DNA from: Caballeronia peredens
GTDB taxonomy: Bacteria > Pseudomonadota > Gammaproteobacteria > Burkholderiales > Burkholderiaceae
Assembly: GCA_001544595.2 (NCBI GenBank)
Contig: FCOH02000001.1
Location: forward strand, 372,001 to 436,000
DNA length: 64,000 bases
Direction: 5' to 3'
The notes below the pieces were generated by a model, which saw only the letters and a program-made list of their open reading frames with translations, was not told where the DNA came from and searched no databases. Position numbers and translations under genes: made by a program. Position 1 is the first letter of the stretch, and the number at the start of each line of letters is the position of its first letter. Below, piece after piece: positions 40,897 through 49,966 of the stretch.

Positions 40897-41613
40897 ATGC
40901 GCGCGCTCGTAACGGGCGGCAGCGGCGCGATCGGACAGGCGATCTGCCGGATGCTGGCCACGGCGGGCCACGAAGTGTGGGTTCACGCGAACGGCGGCAT
41001 CGAGCGCGCTGAAAGCTGCGTGCAAGCCATTCGCGCGACAGGCGGCACGGCGCATGCAATCGCGTTCGACGTGACCGATCCCGACGCCACGGAAACCGCG
41101 CTCGCGCGCATCCTGGAGGAGGGCCCGGTGCAGATTCTCGTGAACAACGCCGGCATCCACGACGACGCGCCGATGGCCGGCATGACGCGCCAGCAATGGC
41201 GGCGCGTGCTCGACGTCACGCTCGACGGCTTTTTCAACGTCACGCAGCCGCTGCTCATGCCGATGATCCGCACGCGCCGGGGACGCATCGTCAACATGTC
41301 GTCGGTGTCGGGACTGATGGGCAACCGCGGGCAGGTCAATTACGCGGCCGCCAAGGCCGGACTGATCGGCGCGACGCGCGCGCTCGCGCAGGAACTGGCC
41401 TCGCGCGGCATCACGGTGAACGCGGTGGCGCCGGGCGTCATCGATTCGCCGACGCTGGGCCAGGCCTTTCCGCCCGAGCGCATCAAGCAACTGGTGCCGG
41501 CGCAGCGTGCGGGAACGGCGGAAGAAGTCGCGGGCATGGTCGCGTATCTGGTGTCGGATGCGGCGGCCTATGTCACCGGACAGGTTTTGTCCATCAATGG
41601 CGGAATCGCCTGA
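40897..41613 (+). CDS. 3-oxoacyl-ACP reductase (FabG type, ApeQ-like)
   Basis: SDR of 238 residues reducing the beta-keto group during chain extension with NADPH. The cofactor motif TGGSGAIG (about 5-12), NNAG, the serine of NMSSVSG and YAAAKAG (Y-x-x-x-K) are all present. SINGGIA ends the protein as in FabG. ATG 40897 follows ACAGGAGCCAGGCC. About 150 bases separate it from the carrier-protein gene; a short open frame there is not convincing. Confidence 0.9.
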   Translation: MRALVTGGSGAIGQAICRMLATAGHEVWVHANGGIERAESCVQAIRATGGTAHAIAFDVTDPDATETALARILEEGPVQILVNNAGIHDDAPMAGMTRQQWRRVLDVTLDGFFNVTQPLLMPMIRTRRGRIVNMSSVSGLMGNRGQVNYAAAKAGLIGATRALAQELASRGITVNAVAPGVIDSPTLGQAFPPERIKQLVPAQRAGTAEEVAGMVAYLVSDAAAYVTGQVLSINGGIA

Positions 41614-41645
41614 ACACGCCGCGCAGGCCATCCGGAGGAACATTC

Positions 41646-42974
41646 ATGCAGGAAGACGCGCAAATCTGGGACGTGGCGGTGATCGGCGGCGGTCCCGCCG
41701 GATCGACCGCGGCCACGCTGCTCGCCGAGCGCGGCTACCGCGTGCGCTTGCTGGAAAAGGCGCGGCATCCGCGCTTTCATATCGGCGAATCGCTGCTGCC
41801 GGCCAACCTGCGTCTTTTCGACAAACTCGGCGTCGCCGGCGAAGTGCGCGCGATCGGCATGGTCAAGCTCGCGGCGGAATTCGTCTCGCCGCAGCACGAA
41901 AACCGCACGCAGCGCTTCCTGTTCGCCGATGCCTGGGACAAGTCGATGCCGAGCGCGTATCAGGTGCGCCGCTCCGAACTCGACGAAATCCTGCTGCGCA
42001 ACGCCGCGAAGCACGGCGCAGAGGTCAGCGAAGGCTGCCGCGCGCGCGATGTCGCGTTCGCACCGGACGGCGCCGGCGCCACGATCAGCGCCGAACACGA
42101 CGATGGCCGCATCGAGGAAGTGCGGGCGCGCTTCGTCGTCGATGCTTCGGGGCGCGACACGCTGCTCGCGAATCATTTCAAGACCAAGCGGCGCAACGAG
42201 CGCCACAACTCGTCGGCGCTGTACGGACACTTTCGCAACGCGCGCCGCAACGCGGGCGAGAACGAGGGCAACATCACCGTGTTCTGGTTCGAGCACGGCT
42301 GGTTCTGGTTCATTCCGCTCGCGGACGGCGCGACGAGCGTCGGCGCGGTCGTGTGGCCCGCGTATCTGAAGCGGCGTCCGAAGGGCACGTCGGTGGAAGC
42401 GTTCTTTCGCGAGACCATCGCGCTGTGCGCACCGCTCGCCGAGCGCCTGAAAGACGCCGAACTGATGAGCGAGGTCCACGCGACCGGCAACTACTCCTAT
42501 ACCGGCGACATGACGCACGGGCGCAATTTCCTGCTGCTCGGCGACGCGTTCGCGTTCATCGATCCGGTGTTTTCGTCCGGCGTGATGCTCGCGATGCAGA
42601 GCGCGTTCATGGGCGCCGACGCCATCGACACGGCGCTGGCCGATCCGTCGCGCGCCGCCGCCGCGCTCGCGAAGTTCGATCGCGACGTGCGGCACGGACC
42701 GCGCGAGTTCTCGTGGTTCATCTACCGCATGACGTCGCCGACGATGCGCAATCTCTTCATGGGCCCGCGCAATCCGCTGCGCATGAAGGAAGCGCTGCTG
42801 TCGCTGCTGGCGGGCGACATCTTCGGCAAAACGCCGATCTGGCATTCGCTGCGCGCGTTCAAGGGCGTGTATTACATCGCGGCGACGCTCGACTGGCGCA
42901 ACTCGCTGCGCGCCTACCGCATGCGCCGGCGCAATCTGAGCGAAGCCGAACGCGCGGAACTGTCGGCCAATTGA
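41646..42974 (+). CDS. Flavin-dependent halogenase-like oxidoreductase
   Basis: FAD enzyme of 442 residues. Rossmann motif VIGGGPAGSTAATLLAERG (12-30), then FHIGESLLPAN (45-55). W219-F-W-F-I-P224 (GWFWFIPL) matches the WxWxIP signature of flavin-dependent halogenases that act on carrier-bound phenolic substrates. K74 (GMVKLAAEF) is a candidate for the catalytic lysine. Xanthomonadin, a related pigment, is brominated, so a halogenated aryl head group is plausible. The protein could instead be a monooxygenase or reductase of the same superfamily. Strong ribosome site GGAGGAACATTC precedes ATG 41646; the next gene overlaps its stop by one base. Confidence 0.83.
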   Translation: MQEDAQIWDVAVIGGGPAGSTAATLLAERGYRVRLLEKARHPRFHIGESLLPANLRLFDKLGVAGEVRAIGMVKLAAEFVSPQHENRTQRFLFADAWDKSMPSAYQVRRSELDEILLRNAAKHGAEVSEGCRARDVAFAPDGAGATISAEHDDGRIEEVRARFVVDASGRDTLLANHFKTKRRNERHNSSALYGHFRNARRNAGENEGNITVFWFEHGWFWFIPLADGATSVGAVVWPAYLKRRPKGTSVEAFFRETIALCAPLAERLKDAELMSEVHATGNYSYTGDMTHGRNFLLLGDAFAFIDPVFSSGVMLAMQSAFMGADAIDTALADPSRAAAALAKFDRDVRHGPREFSWFIYRMTSPTMRNLFMGPRNPLRMKEALLSLLAGDIFGKTPIWHSLRAFKGVYYIAATLDWRNSLRAYRMRRRNLSEAERAELSAN

Positions 42975-43831
42975 TGACGATGCCCGTATTCCGTTCGTCG
43001 TGTCTCGCGCCGCTGATGCTGCTCGCAGCGGGCGGCGCGGCATGCGCGGACGAAGTGCCGCCGCCGTCCAAGCCGCTGTGGGAAGCGGGTATCGGCATGG
43101 GCGTCGCTGCGTTTCCGCACTATCCGGGCTCGGATCAGACGCGCGCGTGGGTCTTTCCGTTTCCGTACATCGTCTATCGGGGCAAGTTCTTTCGCGCCGA
43201 CCGCGACGGCGTGCGCGGCCAGTTGCTCGACACCGATCGCGTGAACTTCAACATCAGCCTGCTCGGTTCGCTGCCGGTCAGCAGCCGCGACGACAACGCG
43301 CGCGCCGGCATGCCCGATCTCAAGCCGACGATCGAAATCGGTCCTTCGGTGGAAGTGCACTTATGGCGCTCGGCTTCGCGCGACATGCTGCTCGACCTGC
43401 GTATGCCGGTGCGGCTCGGCATCACGCTGGAATCGTCGCCGAAGACGATCGGGTGGGAGTTCACGCCGAACCTGAATCTCGATCTCGTCGATGTCGCGGG
43501 CGTTTCGGGTTTGCGCGTCGGCATGTTCGCCGGCCCGATGTTCGCCGACGGCAAATACAGCGACCACTTCTACACGGTCGCGCCGCAATACGCGACGCCC
43601 GGCCGCCCCGCGTTCGAAGCGAGCGGCGGTTATGCGGGCGCGCAGACGCTCGTGTCGATGTCGCGGCGCTTCAGCCGCTACTGGGTCGGCGCGTTCGTGC
43701 GCTATGCGAATCTCGCCGGCGCGCGTTTCGCCGACAGCCCGCTCGTACGCCAGAAAAGCGTGCTGTCGGGCGGCGTGGCAGTGGCCTGGGTGTTCGGGCA
43801 GTCGTCGAAAATGGTGGCGAGCGATGAGTGA
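42974..43831 (+). CDS. MipA/OmpV-family outer-membrane protein
   Basis: Outer-membrane beta-barrel of 285 residues. Signal peptide MTMPVFRSSCLAPLMLLAAG, cleaved near CADEV, then WEAGIGMGVAAFPHYPGSDQ, the MipA/OmpV hallmark (about 36-55). YSDHFYTVAPQYATPGRP and a C-terminal strand (SGGVAVAWVFG) support the family. Family members scaffold murein enzymes or act as small barrels. Here, between a halogenase-like gene and an acyltransferase, it may help final placement of the pigment in the outer membrane; that is inference. TGATG couples it to the preceding gene. Confidence 0.85.
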   Translation: MTMPVFRSSCLAPLMLLAAGGAACADEVPPPSKPLWEAGIGMGVAAFPHYPGSDQTRAWVFPFPYIVYRGKFFRADRDGVRGQLLDTDRVNFNISLLGSLPVSSRDDNARAGMPDLKPTIEIGPSVEVHLWRSASRDMLLDLRMPVRLGITLESSPKTIGWEFTPNLNLDLVDVAGVSGLRVGMFAGPMFADGKYSDHFYTVAPQYATPGRPAFEASGGYAGAQTLVSMSRRFSRYWVGAFVRYANLAGARFADSPLVRQKSVLSGGVAVAWVFGQSSKMVASDE

Positions 43832-44633
43832 CGCGCATCGCAAGATCGGCGGCGCGGGCGAGAAGTTTTCGCCTGCCGGGGCGCTCGAAGCCGCGTGGCA
43901 ATGCGTGGCGTTCTATTTCTCGCTCGTCGTGCTCGCGCTCGTGTGCCTCGCGTGGTTTCCGTTCGCGTGGCTGTTGCGGCGCATGCTTTCCGTAGATGCC
44001 GGGCGGCGCGTCGGCCGCGGTGTCGTGCAGCGCGTGTGGCACATGTATTTCGCGCTGCTGCGCGCGCTCGGCGCGTGCCGCTTCGATCTCTCCGGACTCG
44101 ATGCGCTCGCCGGCCAGCCCGCGATGATCCTCGCGCCGAATCATCCGTGCCTGCTCGATGCGCTGCTGATCGCCTCGCGCGTGCCAGACACCTGCTGCGT
44201 CATGAAGGGCGATGTCGCCGGTAACGTGTTCCTCGGGCCGGGCGCGCTGCTCGCGGGCTATATCGTCAACGATACGTCGGTCGGGCTGATTCGCGCCGCC
44301 GTCGCCGAATTGCAGCGCGGCAGTCCGCTGCTGCTCTTTCCCGAAGGCACGCGCACGGAGAATGCCTCCGTGAATCCGCTGAAGGGCGGCATCGCGCTGA
44401 TCGCGGCGCGCGCGCAGGCGCCGGTGCAGACGCTCATCATCGAGACGGATTCCGGCTTTCTCGGCAAAGGCTGGCAGATCTTCCGCAAACCGGCGCTGCC
44501 GATTACCTATCGCGTGACGCTCGGCCGACGCTTCGCGCCGCCGGGACGCGATCACGCCGCGTTGCAGGCGTTTATCGGTGAATTGCAGCGGTTCTATGCC
44601 GGCGAACTGGATACGCATCGGGCGCGTGATTGA
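43824..44633 (+). CDS. PlsC-like 1-acylglycerol-phosphate acyltransferase
   Basis: Membrane acyltransferase of 269 residues. A hydrophobic helix (about 30-58) precedes the catalytic HxxxxD motif NHPCLLDALLI (about 110), and FPEGTRTE binds the phosphate. Lysophospholipid-type acyltransferases of this kind recur in aryl-polyene loci and should link the polyene acyl chain to its lipid or glycan anchor. It overlaps the MipA gene by 8 bases. After it the cluster is interrupted by the toxin-antitoxin remnant. Confidence 0.87.
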   Translation: MSDAHRKIGGAGEKFSPAGALEAAWQCVAFYFSLVVLALVCLAWFPFAWLLRRMLSVDAGRRVGRGVVQRVWHMYFALLRALGACRFDLSGLDALAGQPAMILAPNHPCLLDALLIASRVPDTCCVMKGDVAGNVFLGPGALLAGYIVNDTSVGLIRAAVAELQRGSPLLLFPEGTRTENASVNPLKGGIALIAARAQAPVQTLIIETDSGFLGKGWQIFRKPALPITYRVTLGRRFAPPGRDHAALQAFIGELQRFYAGELDTHRARD

Positions 44634-44764
44634 AGGCGTCGGCTTGGGTCGAGGAATACCGTTCGCTTTGTCGTCGCAATGCGTTGGAATTCTCGGCAAT
44701 GGTTCCTGGAATGCTATTCTCGATCCCATACTGATCCAACGAGTTTCGATAACGGAAGCTGCCC

Positions 44765-45055
44765 ATGCGACCCTCACTCGCACTTGCCCTCAAGCGAAGC
44801 GCCATCCGTGAAGCGGCGAGCCGTTTTCGCGTGGTGAATCCGCGGGTCTTCGGCTCGGTGCTTCGCGGCACCGACCAGGACGGCAGCGATCTCGATCTGC
44901 TGGTCGATGCGCTGCCCGGCGCCACGCTGTTCGATCTGGGTGAGCTGCAAGACGAACTGGAATCGCTGCTCGGCATCCACGTCGATCTGTTGACCCCGGC
45001 CGACCTGCCTCCGAAATTCCGGGCCAGGGTGCTCGCGGAGGCGCAGCCGGTATGA
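44765..45055 (+). CDS. mntA: MntA-type minimal nucleotidyltransferase antitoxin
   Basis: Protein of 96 residues with the full nucleotidyltransferase signature GSVLRGTDQDGSDLDLLVD, that is GS-x10-DxD (about residues 30-48). In HepT/MntA systems MntA neutralises the HEPN ribonuclease by AMPylating the tyrosine of its RX4HXY motif. The downstream HEPN gene carries that motif but is frameshifted. Start ATG 44765; stop overlaps the ATG of the HEPN gene. The pair lies between two genes of the polyene cluster and has no metabolic link to it. Confidence 0.9.
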   Translation: MRPSLALALKRSAIREAASRFRVVNPRVFGSVLRGTDQDGSDLDLLVDALPGATLFDLGELQDELESLLGIHVDLLTPADLPPKFRARVLAEAQPV

Positions 45056-45413
45056 GCGAGAACCGTCTGCCCGATTACCTCGAGCACATGCAGCAGGCTG
45101 CGACGGATGCGTGCGCCTTCGTGGATGGAATGTCCAAGGCGCGTTCCTGGAAGACAAGCGCACTCAGCAGGCCGTCATCATGAGCCTCATCATCATCGGT
45201 GAGGCGGCGACGAAGGTGATGGACGGCTACGCCGACTTCGTTCAGGCGCACGCGCAAGTGCCTTGGCGCGGCATGCGGGGCATGCGCAACCGCATCGCGC
45301 ACGGCTACTTCGACATCAATCTCGATGTGGTGTGGGCGACGGTACAGACCGCGCTGCCGGAACTCTTGAAGCAACTGCCCGCTGTTCGCAACGCTGCAAA
45401 CGAATCGTCATGA
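45052..45413 (+). pseudogene. hepT: HEPN toxin (HepT), frameshifted
   Basis: Reading from ATG 45052 gives MSENRLPDYLEHMQQAATDA and continues to FVDGMSKA, the normal HepT N-terminus, then runs out of frame and stops at 45181-45183. The rest of the protein (AFLEDKRTQQAVIMSLIII ... RNRIAHGYFDI) is in another frame up to 45413. One base missing near 45139-45143 explains the switch. The catalytic and AMPylation motif RX4HXY (RNRIAHGY) is intact in the second part. A GTG at 45111 could start a truncated product without the first helices. So the toxin is probably inactive while the antitoxin is whole; an assembly error is the alternative. Confidence 0.8.
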
Positions 45414-45535
45414 CGCGGCCACCGACTACAGCGTCCAATCGATTTGCTCGGAATTGAGCGACGAAGACGCCTCCCGGCACCGTCGTCCACAGCCGTTAAA
45501 ATTCGTCGCATCTCTTCCGTTTTTCGCCTTTCTCA

Positions 45536-46303
45536 ATGCCTTCGACTCGCGCATCGTCCACGCATCTCGTCCTCATTCCGAGCTTCAACCCGGGCGAAAA
45601 AGTCGACGAAACCGTGCGCGGCGCGCGCGAGCAGTGGAATCCGGTGTGGGTCGTGGTCGACGGAAGCACGGACGGCAGCGCCGAACGACTCGTGAAAATG
45701 GCCGAAACCGATGCGGGCCTGCGCGTGATCGTGCTGCCGGAGAATCGCGGCAAGGGCGCGGCGATTCTTGCGGGCCTCGACGAAGCCGCGAAGCTCGGTT
45801 TCACGCACGCACTGACGATGGACTCGGACGGCCAGCATCCCGCCGCGCTGATCCGCACGTTCATGGAAACGTCGATGTCCGCGCCCGATGCGATGATCCT
45901 CGGCCGCCCCAAATTCGACGCGAGCGCGCCGCAATTGCGCGTGCAGGGGCGGCGCGTCTCGAACGGCTGGGCGAATCTCGAGACGCTGTGGATGGGTATC
46001 GGCGATTCGCTGTACGGCTTTCGCGTCTACCCGATCGCGCCGCTCGCCGCGCTGATGCGCACGCAGACCTGGATGCGCCGCTTCGACTTCGATCCGGAAG
46101 CAGTCGTGCGGCTCTGCTGGCGCGGCGTGCGGCCGATCAACCTCGACGCGCCCGTGCGTTACTTCACGCCGGAAGAGGGCGGCGTGTCGCACTTTCGCTA
46201 TGGCCGCGACAACGCGCTGCTGACGTGGATGCACACGCGCCTCTTCCTCGGTTTCGTATTGCGACTGCCGATGCTCGTCGCGCGACGCCTGACCGGACGA
46301 TGA
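45536..46303 (+). CDS. Family 2 glycosyltransferase of the polyene cluster
   Basis: GT-A fold glycosyltransferase of 255 residues. LVLIPSFNPGEKVDETVRG at the N-terminus, VVDGSTDGSAE (nucleotide-binding Asp), NRGKGAAILAGLDEA and the metal-binding TMDSDGQHP (DxD-type, about residue 98) are seen. Such dolichol-phosphate-mannose-synthase-like enzymes are regular members of aryl-polyene clusters and may glycosylate the polyene or its carrier. It is the last gene of the plus-strand arm; its stop at 46303 directly meets the convergent polygalacturonase gene. Confidence 0.88.
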   Translation: MPSTRASSTHLVLIPSFNPGEKVDETVRGAREQWNPVWVVVDGSTDGSAERLVKMAETDAGLRVIVLPENRGKGAAILAGLDEAAKLGFTHALTMDSDGQHPAALIRTFMETSMSAPDAMILGRPKFDASAPQLRVQGRRVSNGWANLETLWMGIGDSLYGFRVYPIAPLAALMRTQTWMRRFDFDPEAVVRLCWRGVRPINLDAPVRYFTPEEGGVSHFRYGRDNALLTWMHTRLFLGFVLRLPMLVARRLTGR

Positions 46304-48313
46304 TCAGCGCGTATCGCTGACCGTGGTGTTCATCGTCACGCCGGCGATCTGCGTGTTGCTGAGCACGATGTCGTGCACGTTGTACGCGTAGATCGGTCCG
46401 GGCGTCGCCGCGGTCGCGGGGCCGGCGGCGACCGGCGTGCCGAAATCGCAGTTGGTGATCGTGACGCCGGTGATCGCGGGAATCGTGGGTATGGGCGCGG
46501 GACCGTTGTAGTCGAACGCGACCGGACCCTGCGCGACGATCGCCTGAAAGCAGGATCCCGTCACTCCGTTCAGCGTCACGTTGCTCGCCTTGAGATTCGA
46601 GATGTTGACGTTCTGCACGAGCGCCGGGCGCGTGCGGATCGCGTCCTTCGACGGCTGATAATCGCAGTCGAACGTGACGATGCCGCCCTGCGCCGCCGAC
46701 GGATTCGCCGCGCTCGGCGTCGCCACGCCGAGCGGCACCGTCGCGTTGATCGGGCTGCCCGCAATCAGGCTGCTGCCGTAGCCCGAAGGCGTCAGGCTCA
46801 CGCCGTTCGGCAGCGTCACGTTGTCGACGTAGAAGTCCTTCACGAAGCCGCCGCGATTCATGTTCGTCTTGATGCGGATCGCGATGTTCAGCGAGTTCGT
46901 CGCCCAGAATTGGTTGAGCATCTGCAGGTTGCGCGCGTAGATTTTCTGCACGCCGCCGCCCATTTCGCTGCCGAGCGTGATGCCGCCGTGGCCGCTGTTC
47001 ATCGTGCAATTCTGGATGACGTGGTTCTGCGCCGGGCCGTATTGCGTGTCGAGATCCTTGCCCGACTTGATCGCGATGCAGTCGTCGCCGGTGTTGAACG
47101 TCACGTTCTCGCACAGAACCATGTCGCAGGCGTCGGGATCGAAGCCGTCGTTGTTCGGGCCGATGCTGTCCACCGTCACGCCGCGCATCACGACGTTCTG
47201 GCAATCGGTCGGATGATGCTGCCAGAACGGCGTGTTGTTGGTGCGGTAGGTTTCCATCAGCACGTTCGTGCAGCCGATGAATTCGACCATGCACGGCCGC
47301 AGATAGTGGCCGATGCCGAAGATGCGTTTCTCGATCGCCACACCCGCTTCCGACAGCGCGGGCAGATAGTTCTGATCCTGCTGCCAGGGCGTGGCGGGAT
47401 CGGTGAGCTTGGCGTAGAGATCGGCGGAGATGCCGGGCGCGGCCGTCTTCAGATCGACGTTGTTCGGGTTGCTCGATGCCTGCGACGGCGTCGACGAATT
47501 CACGCAGCCGTAGACGCCGTTGTTGCCCTTCCACGTCCACCAGCAGGTGGCCGTGTTGCCGCTGCCGGCGAAGGGCGTCATCGCCTGGCCGTTCAGCACG
47601 GAGGTGTCGCCTTCGCCCGTCAGCGCGATGTTCTTCTGGTTGCGCGCGTAGACCGGCGGGCCGTAGTTGAGGCAATCATTCGCCTGCCAGCGGCTGTAGA
47701 AGAGCTTGCCGTTCGCGCCGCAATCGATCGGGCGGTCCTTCGCGTAGTCGGCCGGATTCGGGCTGAAGTAGATCGTGCAGTTCGCGCTCAGATGGAAATC
47801 GACGTTCGACAGCAACACGATCGGACCCGCGCAATACCACGTTCCCGCCGGCACGACGACATGTCCGCCGCCCGCCGCGTTGCACGCCGCGATCGCAGCG
47901 AGGAAGGCCGGGCGCGAGTCGAACGAGCCGGGCGCGTTCGTCTGGTTCGCGCCGGTGGAGAGCGGCGATTTCGTCGGATCGGTGTACGGATTCGCTGCCG
48001 CGACGACCGCGCACGGCTTCGCGCCGTAATCCGTGACGGCGAACTGGCGGTCCGGGAACATCGACTTCGAGACGCTTTGCAGCGCGGTCACGATTTGCGT
48101 CGCCGCGCCGGATGGGCCCCAGATCGGGTCTTGCGCGGGCGGCGGCGTCGAACCGGAGCCGGAATTAGAATCGTCGTGTCCGCCGCAGCCGGCGAGCGTT
48201 CCCAGCGTGCCCAGCGCACCGAAGAGCGGGGCGCTCGCCGACAGCCCGGCGAATTTCACGAATGAGCGGCGCGTCGGCGAATGCGGCATCGCGTGGATCT
48301 TCGGTTGCTTCAT
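46304..48313 (-). CDS. Tat-exported glycoside hydrolase family 28 protein
   Basis: Polygalacturonase-like right-handed beta-helix of 669 residues. The N-terminus has a Tat motif (RRSFVKFAG) and a lipobox-like end (TLAGCGG), then a Ser/Gly/Pro linker, so a lipoprotein or secreted enzyme is likely. GH28 catalytic residues are visible: the Asp of NNDGFDPDACD, the Asp pair of GDDCIAIKSG, the His of SGHGGITLGSE, and RIKTN for substrate binding. It is longer than typical polygalacturonases (about 400 residues) because of the N-terminal module and loop insertions. It probably cleaves pectin-like or rhamnogalacturonan chains, consistent with plant association. No pectin operon surrounds it. Confidence 0.87.
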   Translation of the reverse strand: MKQPKIHAMPHSPTRRSFVKFAGLSASAPLFGALGTLGTLAGCGGHDDSNSGSGSTPPPAQDPIWGPSGAATQIVTALQSVSKSMFPDRQFAVTDYGAKPCAVVAAANPYTDPTKSPLSTGANQTNAPGSFDSRPAFLAAIAACNAAGGGHVVVPAGTWYCAGPIVLLSNVDFHLSANCTIYFSPNPADYAKDRPIDCGANGKLFYSRWQANDCLNYGPPVYARNQKNIALTGEGDTSVLNGQAMTPFAGSGNTATCWWTWKGNNGVYGCVNSSTPSQASSNPNNVDLKTAAPGISADLYAKLTDPATPWQQDQNYLPALSEAGVAIEKRIFGIGHYLRPCMVEFIGCTNVLMETYRTNNTPFWQHHPTDCQNVVMRGVTVDSIGPNNDGFDPDACDMVLCENVTFNTGDDCIAIKSGKDLDTQYGPAQNHVIQNCTMNSGHGGITLGSEMGGGVQKIYARNLQMLNQFWATNSLNIAIRIKTNMNRGGFVKDFYVDNVTLPNGVSLTPSGYGSSLIAGSPINATVPLGVATPSAANPSAAQGGIVTFDCDYQPSKDAIRTRPALVQNVNISNLKASNVTLNGVTGSCFQAIVAQGPVAFDYNGPAPIPTIPAITGVTITNCDFGTPVAAGPATAATPGPIYAYNVHDIVLSNTQIAGVTMNTTVSDTR

Positions 48314-48628
48314 GTGTCGTCTCCTGGTCCGGTTCGTCCGGCTTTCATGTGAATGTGGGCAGACCGCAATGGCGCGCGGACACGGCCGCTGGCCTGTGTC
48401 CGCATGGATGAGTCGAGTGGGAATCGCGCGTCAGAGCGCCGAAAATCGACGACTAAAGAAACGATGTCGTATGACTATGGCGTGACAAGGCGACATGGCA
48501 ACTCCAGCATCGGTACGGGCGCAATCTGACACTCGCGTCGGAGCAAACGTTAGCGGAGTCGCCGGATCATCGTCAAGCCGTACCAACACCTAGGCCGAAA
48601 GTGGTAGGACGTCTTATGTTGCGCTGCG
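48314..48628. other. Intergenic region, no gene seen
   Basis: Just over 300 bases between the start of the polygalacturonase gene and the end of the histidine kinase gene. GGAGACGAC lies just before the polygalacturonase start on the minus strand; its promoter should be in 48320-48560. I see no terminator or repeat. Confidence 0.45.
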
Positions 48629-49966
48629 CTAAGCTGCCTTGTCGAGCACGAGCCGCGCTTCGAGCCCACCGCCTTCGCGATGATGCAAGGTGAGCGACGC
48701 GTCCATCGCGAGCGTCAGTTGCCGCGCGATGGCAAGGCCGAGTCCCGTGCCGCCCGTCTGCCGGTTGCGCGATCCTTCGAGCCGGACGAACGGTTCGAAC
48801 ACGGCTTCGAGCGATTCCGCCGGAATGCCCGGCCCGCGGTCGAGCACGGAGATCACGGCGCGCCCGTCGTTCCGCGAGGCGACTTCGATTTCCGCCGCGC
48901 CGGAATACTTGATCGCGTTGTCGACGAGATTGCCCAGCACGCGCTTCAGCGCCTGCGGAGGCGCCATCAGCGCGCCGCCGATGCTGCCTGTCAGCGTCAC
49001 CGTCTGCCCGGCGTCGAGATAATCGTCGACGATGCTTTCGAACAGCGCGTCCGCGTCGATGCGCCGCGGCGCCTCGTTCGTGCCGTGCAAGGTGCGCGCG
49101 TACGTCACGCCTTCCTTCACGAGCGATTCCATCTCCTTCAGGTCCTGCTGGAGCTTGGCGCCGGTCGAGTCGTCGTCCATCACGTCGACGCGCAGGCGCA
49201 TGCGCGTGATCGGCGTCTGCAGGTCGTGCGTGATCGCCGCGAGAATCTGCATGCGCTGGGTCATGTACATCGCGACGCGGTCCTGCATCGCGTTGAACGC
49301 CTTCGCCGCGTGCGCGACTTCTTCCGGCCCGGACTCCGGCAGACGTTTGCCCTTGAGATCGGGGCCGAGGGTGTCGGCGGCGCGGGCGAGCTGCTTGAGC
49401 GGACCAGTCGCGACGCGCACCGCGAGCCAGCAGCACGCGCCTAGCACGACCAGTTGCAGCACCAGCACCAGCGGCAGCCAGCCGGAGAGCGGCGTGCCGG
49501 ACATCGGCCGCATGTCGATGGTGAGCGGCGAGCCATCCGACAGGCGCAGATGCGCCTGGAAGCGCTCTTTGTCGCCGGGCACGCCGTTGACCGTCAGCGG
49601 ATAGCGTTTGCCGATGCCGTCGCCGATCGAGCGGGCGAAGCGCTCCGCCAGCGCCGCATCCGGCGGCGTGCCGCTGGCGTCGGTGATGCCGGGCCCGAGG
49701 ATGAATTCGTAGCTGCGTCGCGCGAGCAGCGGCAGCCATTGCGCGCGTTCGTCCGGCGGCAGGTGATCGAGCAGCGCGACCGAACTCGCGACCTCGCGCT
49801 CGACGTACCCGACCATCACGTTGGTCATCGATTCGTCGCGTTCCCGCATGGTCAGAAGGAACGAACAGGTCTGCGCCAGCGCCAGTCCGACGACGAGAAT
49901 CAGCGCGAGCCGCGCGAACAGCGTGCGCGGCCAGTGCAACAGGGAAGACGTGGCAAGCGTGCTCAT
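48629..49966 (-). CDS. Sensor histidine kinase (HAMP-HisKA-HATPase)
   Basis: Inner-membrane kinase of 445 residues. A first transmembrane helix (about 15-38), a periplasmic sensor region of about 130 residues and a second helix (about 165-188) lead into HAMP. The phospho-His box is ITHDLQTPITRMRLRVD. The ATP-binding domain shows GNLVDNAIKYS (N box), DRGPGIP (G1) and GTGLGLAIARQL (G2). It overlaps the response regulator gene by 4 bases and is its partner. The signal is not evident; the periplasmic region has no known domain that I recognise. Neighbouring targets suggest an envelope or redox signal. Confidence 0.92.
   Translation of the reverse strand: MSTLATSSLLHWPRTLFARLALILVVGLALAQTCSFLLTMRERDESMTNVMVGYVEREVASSVALLDHLPPDERAQWLPLLARRSYEFILGPGITDASGTPPDAALAERFARSIGDGIGKRYPLTVNGVPGDKERFQAHLRLSDGSPLTIDMRPMSGTPLSGWLPLVLVLQLVVLGACCWLAVRVATGPLKQLARAADTLGPDLKGKRLPESGPEEVAHAAKAFNAMQDRVAMYMTQRMQILAAITHDLQTPITRMRLRVDVMDDDSTGAKLQQDLKEMESLVKEGVTYARTLHGTNEAPRRIDADALFESIVDDYLDAGQTVTLTGSIGGALMAPPQALKRVLGNLVDNAIKYSGAAEIEVASRNDGRAVISVLDRGPGIPAESLEAVFEPFVRLEGSRNRQTGGTGLGLAIARQLTLAMDASLTLHHREGGGLEARLVLDKAA

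Noticed and set aside
46373..48265. 630-codon plus-strand frame opposite the polygalacturonase gene
   Set aside because: Arg/Val/Asp-rich shadow; the minus strand has Tat signal and GH28 catalytic motifs.
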